Assembly: GCA_965234685.1 (NCBI GenBank)
Contig: OZ248539.1
Span: 2,542,001 to 2,606,000 of the forward strand
Reading direction: 5' to 3'
DNA length: 64,000 nucleotides
Source: Fimbriimonas planktonicus
Lineage (GTDB): Bacteria > Armatimonadota > Fimbriimonadia > Fimbriimonadales > Fimbriimonadaceae
Shown: piece after piece, positions 60,297 through 64,000 of the stretch
Numbering within the stretch: the first letter of the stretch is position 1
Layout: every line of letters begins with the position of its first letter
Translations under genes and position numbers: made by a program
Notes under the pieces: model-generated
Told to the model about the DNA's origin: nothing
Database searches by the model: none
Seen by the model: the letters and a program-made list of their open reading frames with translations, nothing else

Positions 60297-63146
60297 ATGG
60301 GCAATGGCAGGCTACGGGTCATCCGCATCGTTCCCGGCCCCAATCAGGTCTCGGCGGTCGTGCGCCAATTCTGCCAAGTACCGGAGGGCGTCATCACCGC
60401 TTTCTCGGACGGCATCCTCACCTTTGTCCGGTCCGTCGTGCCCGAGTACACGGCTGAAGTGAAGGCCTTTGGCGAGGTCAGCCGTAAGATGCTGTTACTC
60501 TGCGGACAAGACCCACCGAAGATTGCCGCTGCCCCCTACATCCAAGCCGCCGTTGCCCGCGCGTGCACCGACCTCGATGACGATTCTCCGTTCCACGGCT
60601 CGCGCAACTTTGTCGGCACCCACATCGCCATTGCCGACGCGCTCCACGAACTGCACGCCTGGGGGCTCGACGCCGATCGTCTCGACGCCATCGCCGTCCA
60701 AACCACCGACCCGCTTCGAGCAAAGAAGCTTGAGTCACTTTCCCAAATCGATCGAGCCGTCACCACGCGGCTCGAATCATTGAACCTCTGCCGAAACTCC
60801 GTGCAGTTGCAAGCGAGCTTTGGCGAAATCCCAGAGTTCGACGGCGACTCGAAGCGCTTACTCGTCATCGTCGGCAGCGAGTTTTCCCCTCTCCGCCTCA
60901 AGTGGCTTCAATGGGCCGCCGAAGCGGGGATGGAGATCACTGCCGTTTTCTATCGGCACTCCGGCACGGCCGATCTCTTTGCCGGAGCAAATCGCGCGAT
61001 CGAACTCCTTGACCAGTCAGTCGAAAACATTGGCGACGGAAACGCCTTCATCCGCCAATTGTTTGCGGAAGACTTCGAACCGACCGCCGACATCGCCGTG
61101 CAGCTCCGAAGCGCGCCGGACCCGCTCGCCGAATGTGAGTGGGCGATCCGCGCCGTTCTGGATCACGGCAGTCCCGACGATGCCGCGATCTACGTCCGAG
61201 ACCTCGAGCCGTACGCTTCGATTCTGAAGGCCACCGCCCTGCGCTTCGGGGTTCCCCTCTCCATCGCCCATCGCGTGCCTTTGCTCACCAACGCCGCCGC
61301 CCGCGCCAGCGTCCGCCTGCTCAAATCGCTCTGCGGCACGGACGTGCGCCAATTGCGGTTTATCCCGAACCTCTCCTACTTGCGACTCTCGCGGGACGAC
61401 CAAAATCGATTGAGCCAAATCATCGAAGACGCTCACCGAAAGCGGCAAAACGCCTGGGACGAACTTGAGTACGTTCTGAAAACCGAAGGTGAGCGGTTCG
61501 CTTGGCTTGCCACTGTCCTCGATTGGCGACGCCGCGCCTTCGCGCAGCCCGCCACCAGCGTCGAGTGGCACGAGCGACTCAAAGAACTCCTACCCACCCT
61601 TCCCTGGTTCGACGCTGCCGACACCCGGCAACCCGAGCTGAACCTCCGCGACCTCAGCGCCATGCCCTCGCTCCTACGAGGCATCGCGGCTTACGCCAGC
61701 GTCGACCAGGTCGGTGAACCCCAAGCCATCGGATTCGATGCGTTCGTGAAGCTCGCCGAAACTCTCTGGGATCCGATGCAGATCACCCTTCCTAGATCGC
61801 CGAACGGACTTAAGGTTTGCAGCAACCCAGAGCAGATGCCCAACGTTTCGTTCGTCGCCGTGTTGGGAATGTTGGAAGGCGTCTTCCCGAAGCGCCGATC
61901 CGAAAACGCCGTACTGGACGATGCTGACCGAGAAGAAATTTCACGCTTCGCACCCGATCTGCCGAGACTTTCCAACTCCCACGACACTGCCCGCGAGGAG
62001 CGAGACCTCTTCTATCAAGTCTGCGCCACCGCAAACGCGAAGCTCTACTTGAGCTATCCGCGAACCGTCGGCGACAAAGATAACATCCCCGCTTACTATC
62101 TCGAAGTCGTGAAGCGCCTCATCCGCGAGCCCGACGAGGAAAACTTCCGCCGCCGGAACGTCGTACCCAGCACCCCCACTTTGGCCCCTGACATCGCGCT
62201 GGCGCAATCTCTAAGCGACCGGACGACACAGAGAAGGGTCTTCGATCTCGCAACGTCGCAGGCAAAAGCCGTGATCCCTGGCAACGTACCGACCGCATTC
62301 CGGATCAACGAACTCGCCGACGCCCTGGAGTGCCCGTTCCGGTACACCTTCCGGCAACGGCTTCGCATCTACGCTCGGTCGCAAGGCGCGCGCTGGTACC
62401 AGCTGAAGCAACTGCCAAACAGCTCAACCCTCGCAAGCCAATCCTCGAGGTCAGAAGCCGAGGTCGCACTTAACACCACCCTTGAGGCCCTCCTCGAAGA
62501 GCAATACGCCCACGTACCCGACTACGAACTCCGCCTCATGCGGGCGGGTGGACAGCGCGTGATCCAAGAATGGGTGACCCGAGAATTCGATGCCCGCGAG
62601 CATTGGAATCGCGGCGAGACCCAAGTCAACGTCGGCTTCGATCGCTTCAACGACCGACCCAACCGCATCGGCGACATCAAGCTAACCGGCACCGTGCCCG
62701 CCGTTTCTGAATCCGGGCAAATCGACGTGGTCCATCTTTACGAGTCCAGTACGGACACCATCAAAGACATCTCTGCTCGCGATCGATTCGAGCTTGGCTT
62801 GTACATGCTCGCATTCTGGCAACCCGGCCGGTTCGTGTTTGTCGAGGTCGACGCGATGAATGGCAAACGGGTCCGCTACGGAATCTCCAGCGACTACGGG
62901 CCGGTGCACACGAAAGACGTCGCCCGGAAGCTGACCATGGAATATCTCGAAGCCTCGAAATCGGGCGCCGACGCTTGCAAGGCCGTCCTCCGAGAAACGA
63001 AAGAAACCCTGCTCACCGTCCTGCAAAACATCCGCCAAGGCTCGATCGCCGCCATCCCCGGCAGCTATTGCACGTTCTGCGACCACGCCGAACTGTGCCG
63101 CGTCTCTGGCGACTACGCCCCCGCCGAAGAGGAGGCCGCAGAATGA
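60297..63146 (+). CDS. AddB-like recombination protein with degenerate nuclease site
   Basis: 949 residues. The N-terminal and middle regions are weakly helicase-like (ATP sites not intact), with VRDLEPYASILKATALRFGVP and EEERDLFY-type blocks typical of AddB. The C-terminal nuclease-like domain has four cysteines in the AddB Fe-S pattern: C679, then C925-x2-C928-x5-C934 (YCTFCDHAELC). However, the PD-(D/E)XK residues are not seen: the GRIDR site reads GTVPAV (798-803) and the DYKT site reads HLYES (813-817). It overlaps the UvrD-like helicase start (ATGA) and should form a complex with it for double-strand break repair, perhaps with the nuclease only in the partner. Confidence 0.75.
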   Translation: MGNGRLRVIRIVPGPNQVSAVVRQFCQVPEGVITAFSDGILTFVRSVVPEYTAEVKAFGEVSRKMLLLCGQDPPKIAAAPYIQAAVARACTDLDDDSPFHGSRNFVGTHIAIADALHELHAWGLDADRLDAIAVQTTDPLRAKKLESLSQIDRAVTTRLESLNLCRNSVQLQASFGEIPEFDGDSKRLLVIVGSEFSPLRLKWLQWAAEAGMEITAVFYRHSGTADLFAGANRAIELLDQSVENIGDGNAFIRQLFAEDFEPTADIAVQLRSAPDPLAECEWAIRAVLDHGSPDDAAIYVRDLEPYASILKATALRFGVPLSIAHRVPLLTNAAARASVRLLKSLCGTDVRQLRFIPNLSYLRLSRDDQNRLSQIIEDAHRKRQNAWDELEYVLKTEGERFAWLATVLDWRRRAFAQPATSVEWHERLKELLPTLPWFDAADTRQPELNLRDLSAMPSLLRGIAAYASVDQVGEPQAIGFDAFVKLAETLWDPMQITLPRSPNGLKVCSNPEQMPNVSFVAVLGMLEGVFPKRRSENAVLDDADREEISRFAPDLPRLSNSHDTAREERDLFYQVCATANAKLYLSYPRTVGDKDNIPAYYLEVVKRLIREPDEENFRRRNVVPSTPTLAPDIALAQSLSDRTTQRRVFDLATSQAKAVIPGNVPTAFRINELADALECPFRYTFRQRLRIYARSQGARWYQLKQLPNSSTLASQSSRSEAEVALNTTLEALLEEQYAHVPDYELRLMRAGGQRVIQEWVTREFDAREHWNRGETQVNVGFDRFNDRPNRIGDIKLTGTVPAVSESGQIDVVHLYESSTDTIKDISARDRFELGLYMLAFWQPGRFVFVEVDAMNGKRVRYGISSDYGPVHTKDVARKLTMEYLEASKSGADACKAVLRETKETLLTVLQNIRQGSIAAIPGSYCTFCDHAELCRVSGDYAPAEEEAAE

Positions 63147-64000
63147 AATTCACGACCGAACAGCTCGCAGTGATCGAGAACGACCAGTCCAGCTTCGTCG
63201 TCGTTGCCGCCGCCGGATCGGGCAAAACCTCCGTCCTCGCAGAGCGCTACTTGCGCCTCGTCCAAGAGGGCCACTCGCCCGATTCCATTCTCACGATCAC
63301 ATTCACCAACAAAGCCGCTGCCGATATGAAGCGCCGGATTGTGGACCGGCTGCGACGAGAACGGCTGTATGACGAGGCGCAGATCGCAGAAACCGGCCCA
63401 ATCCAAACCTTCCATGCCTTCTGCGAACGCATCCTGCGGGAAAACGCTCTCCTCGCCGGACTCGACCCACAGTTCGACATCCTCAGCCCAGGCGACGCTT
63501 CGCAGCTGCGACGCCAGTGCATCCGCGACGTCCTTGCCACCGATCTTCTCGAGTTTCCCGAAGCTGCCGACCTGGTTCGCACCGCCGCCGGTAAGCGAGA
63601 TTTCCAAGCCACCACCCCGTACCAACAGCTAGAAGACACCGTCATCGGCGTGCTCGAAGGGATGCACAGCTCAACGTTTTCAGACGACCATTACGAGCAA
63701 AAATTCGGAACCCTCGAGGCCGCCCGGGCAGCCTTTGGTCGGTTCGTTCAATCGCAGCTCGATCCCGACTTGGACCTCGACCTCTCAGAAATCTCGATTG
63801 AAGATTGGTCCGAAGCCATCACGTCCGCTTACGCCTTAGCGAAAAAATCCGACCGAATCCGTTTCGCAAAGCCAGCCTGGCTGAAAAAATCGATTGGCAA
63901 AGACCAGTCCGCATTCCTCCGCCACACCGTCGGGGTGATGCAACTGGCGCTGGATGCCTCCTGGCGCATCCGCGTCGAAATGAAGCGCTCCCAGCAGTTC
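63143..64000 (+). CDS. UvrD/AddA-type helicase, 5' part
   Basis: The first 286 residues of a superfamily 1 helicase; the window ends inside the gene. Q motif FTTEQLAVIEND, Walker A AAAGSGKTS (K28), motif Ia TITFTNKAAADMKRRI and GPIQTFHAFCERILRENA are clear. ATG overlaps the AddB-like stop. The position makes it AddA-like (helicase-nuclease), which needs the missing 3' part: a C-terminal PD-(D/E)XK domain would confirm it. Confidence 0.88.
   Translation, partial: MKFTTEQLAVIENDQSSFVVVAAAGSGKTSVLAERYLRLVQEGHSPDSILTITFTNKAAADMKRRIVDRLRRERLYDEAQIAETGPIQTFHAFCERILRENALLAGLDPQFDILSPGDASQLRRQCIRDVLATDLLEFPEAADLVRTAAGKRDFQATTPYQQLEDTVIGVLEGMHSSTFSDDHYEQKFGTLEAARAAFGRFVQSQLDPDLDLDLSEISIEDWSEAITSAYALAKKSDRIRFAKPAWLKKSIGKDQSAFLRHTVGVMQLALDASWRIRVEMKRSQQF

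Noticed and set aside
62670..62750. Frameshift as the cause of the missing AddB nuclease residues
   Set aside because: The frame continues smoothly to the conserved C-terminal cysteines and no alternative frame shows the motif.

Overview
The window is a stretch of a bacterial chromosome with moderately high GC. It carries a complete 16S rRNA gene, tRNA-Gly(TCC) and tRNA-Pro(GGG), and about 57 protein genes. The 16S rRNA has the target of the EUB338-III probe instead of the classical EUB338 target. The genome also has two PEP-CTERM proteins, many TTG and GTG starts, several apparently leaderless genes and many secreted beta-helix and beta-propeller proteins. Together these point to a Gram-negative lineage outside the Proteobacteria. 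My best guess is Armatimonadota, class Fimbriimonadia, but this is inferred from memory of such genomes and was not computed.

1-7 kb: end of an esterase, tgt, serC, a membrane protein, a Fes-like esterase, tRNA-Gly, a lone response regulator, a Doc-like protein that has lost its catalytic residues, and a secreted beta-helix protein. 7-8.9 kb: a stand-alone 16S rRNA unit on the minus strand with its own promoter, processing stalk and terminator, and no 23S or 5S attached. 9-26.3 kb: an accessory region. It holds a DUF5671 gene pair, a tailspike-like beta-helix gene coupled to two tandemly duplicated PEP-CTERM genes, a metallopeptidase, a DUF1778/GNAT toxin-antitoxin pair, a four-gene operon (ECF sigma factor, TPR-CHAT protease, anti-sigma-like protein, secreted subtilase), four copies of an unrecognised exported protein family, and a Phd/VapC pair.

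26.3-36.4 kb: a fused membrane spermidine-synthase-like protein, tRNA-Pro, a YcxB-like protein, a complete four-step hydroxyproline degradation operon (epimerase, dehydrogenase, deaminase, semialdehyde dehydrogenase) and a large secreted beta-propeller. 36.4-41.5 kb: small hypothetical genes, a lactonase-type propeller and a small AT-richer cassette (DUF4375, ankyrin, unknown) flanked by two direct copies of a 100-bp intergenic repeat. 41.5-51.3 kb: a double-GH29 fucosidase, a phosphonate-type ABC transporter operon with an alcohol dehydrogenase, a HAF-repeat secreted protein and an XRE-cupin regulator. 51.3-64 kb: a soluble TPR-PAS-GAF hybrid histidine kinase, then deoB, purK, a formiminotransferase-like gene, fabI, two hypotheticals, and a divergent AddB-like/UvrD-like recombination gene pair cut by the window end.

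The most interesting candidate is the ECF/TPR-CHAT/anti-sigma-like/subtilase operon at 17.65-22.57 kb. Its parts suggest a protease-gated transcription switch, analogous in logic to the TPR-CHAT/Csx30/RpoE arrangement of type III-E CRISPR but with no CRISPR nearby. Other notable points are the loss of catalytic or metal-binding residues in Tgt, the Doc-like protein and the AddB-like protein, the isolated 16S rRNA unit, and the recurring -10 box placed 6-7 bases before start codons.
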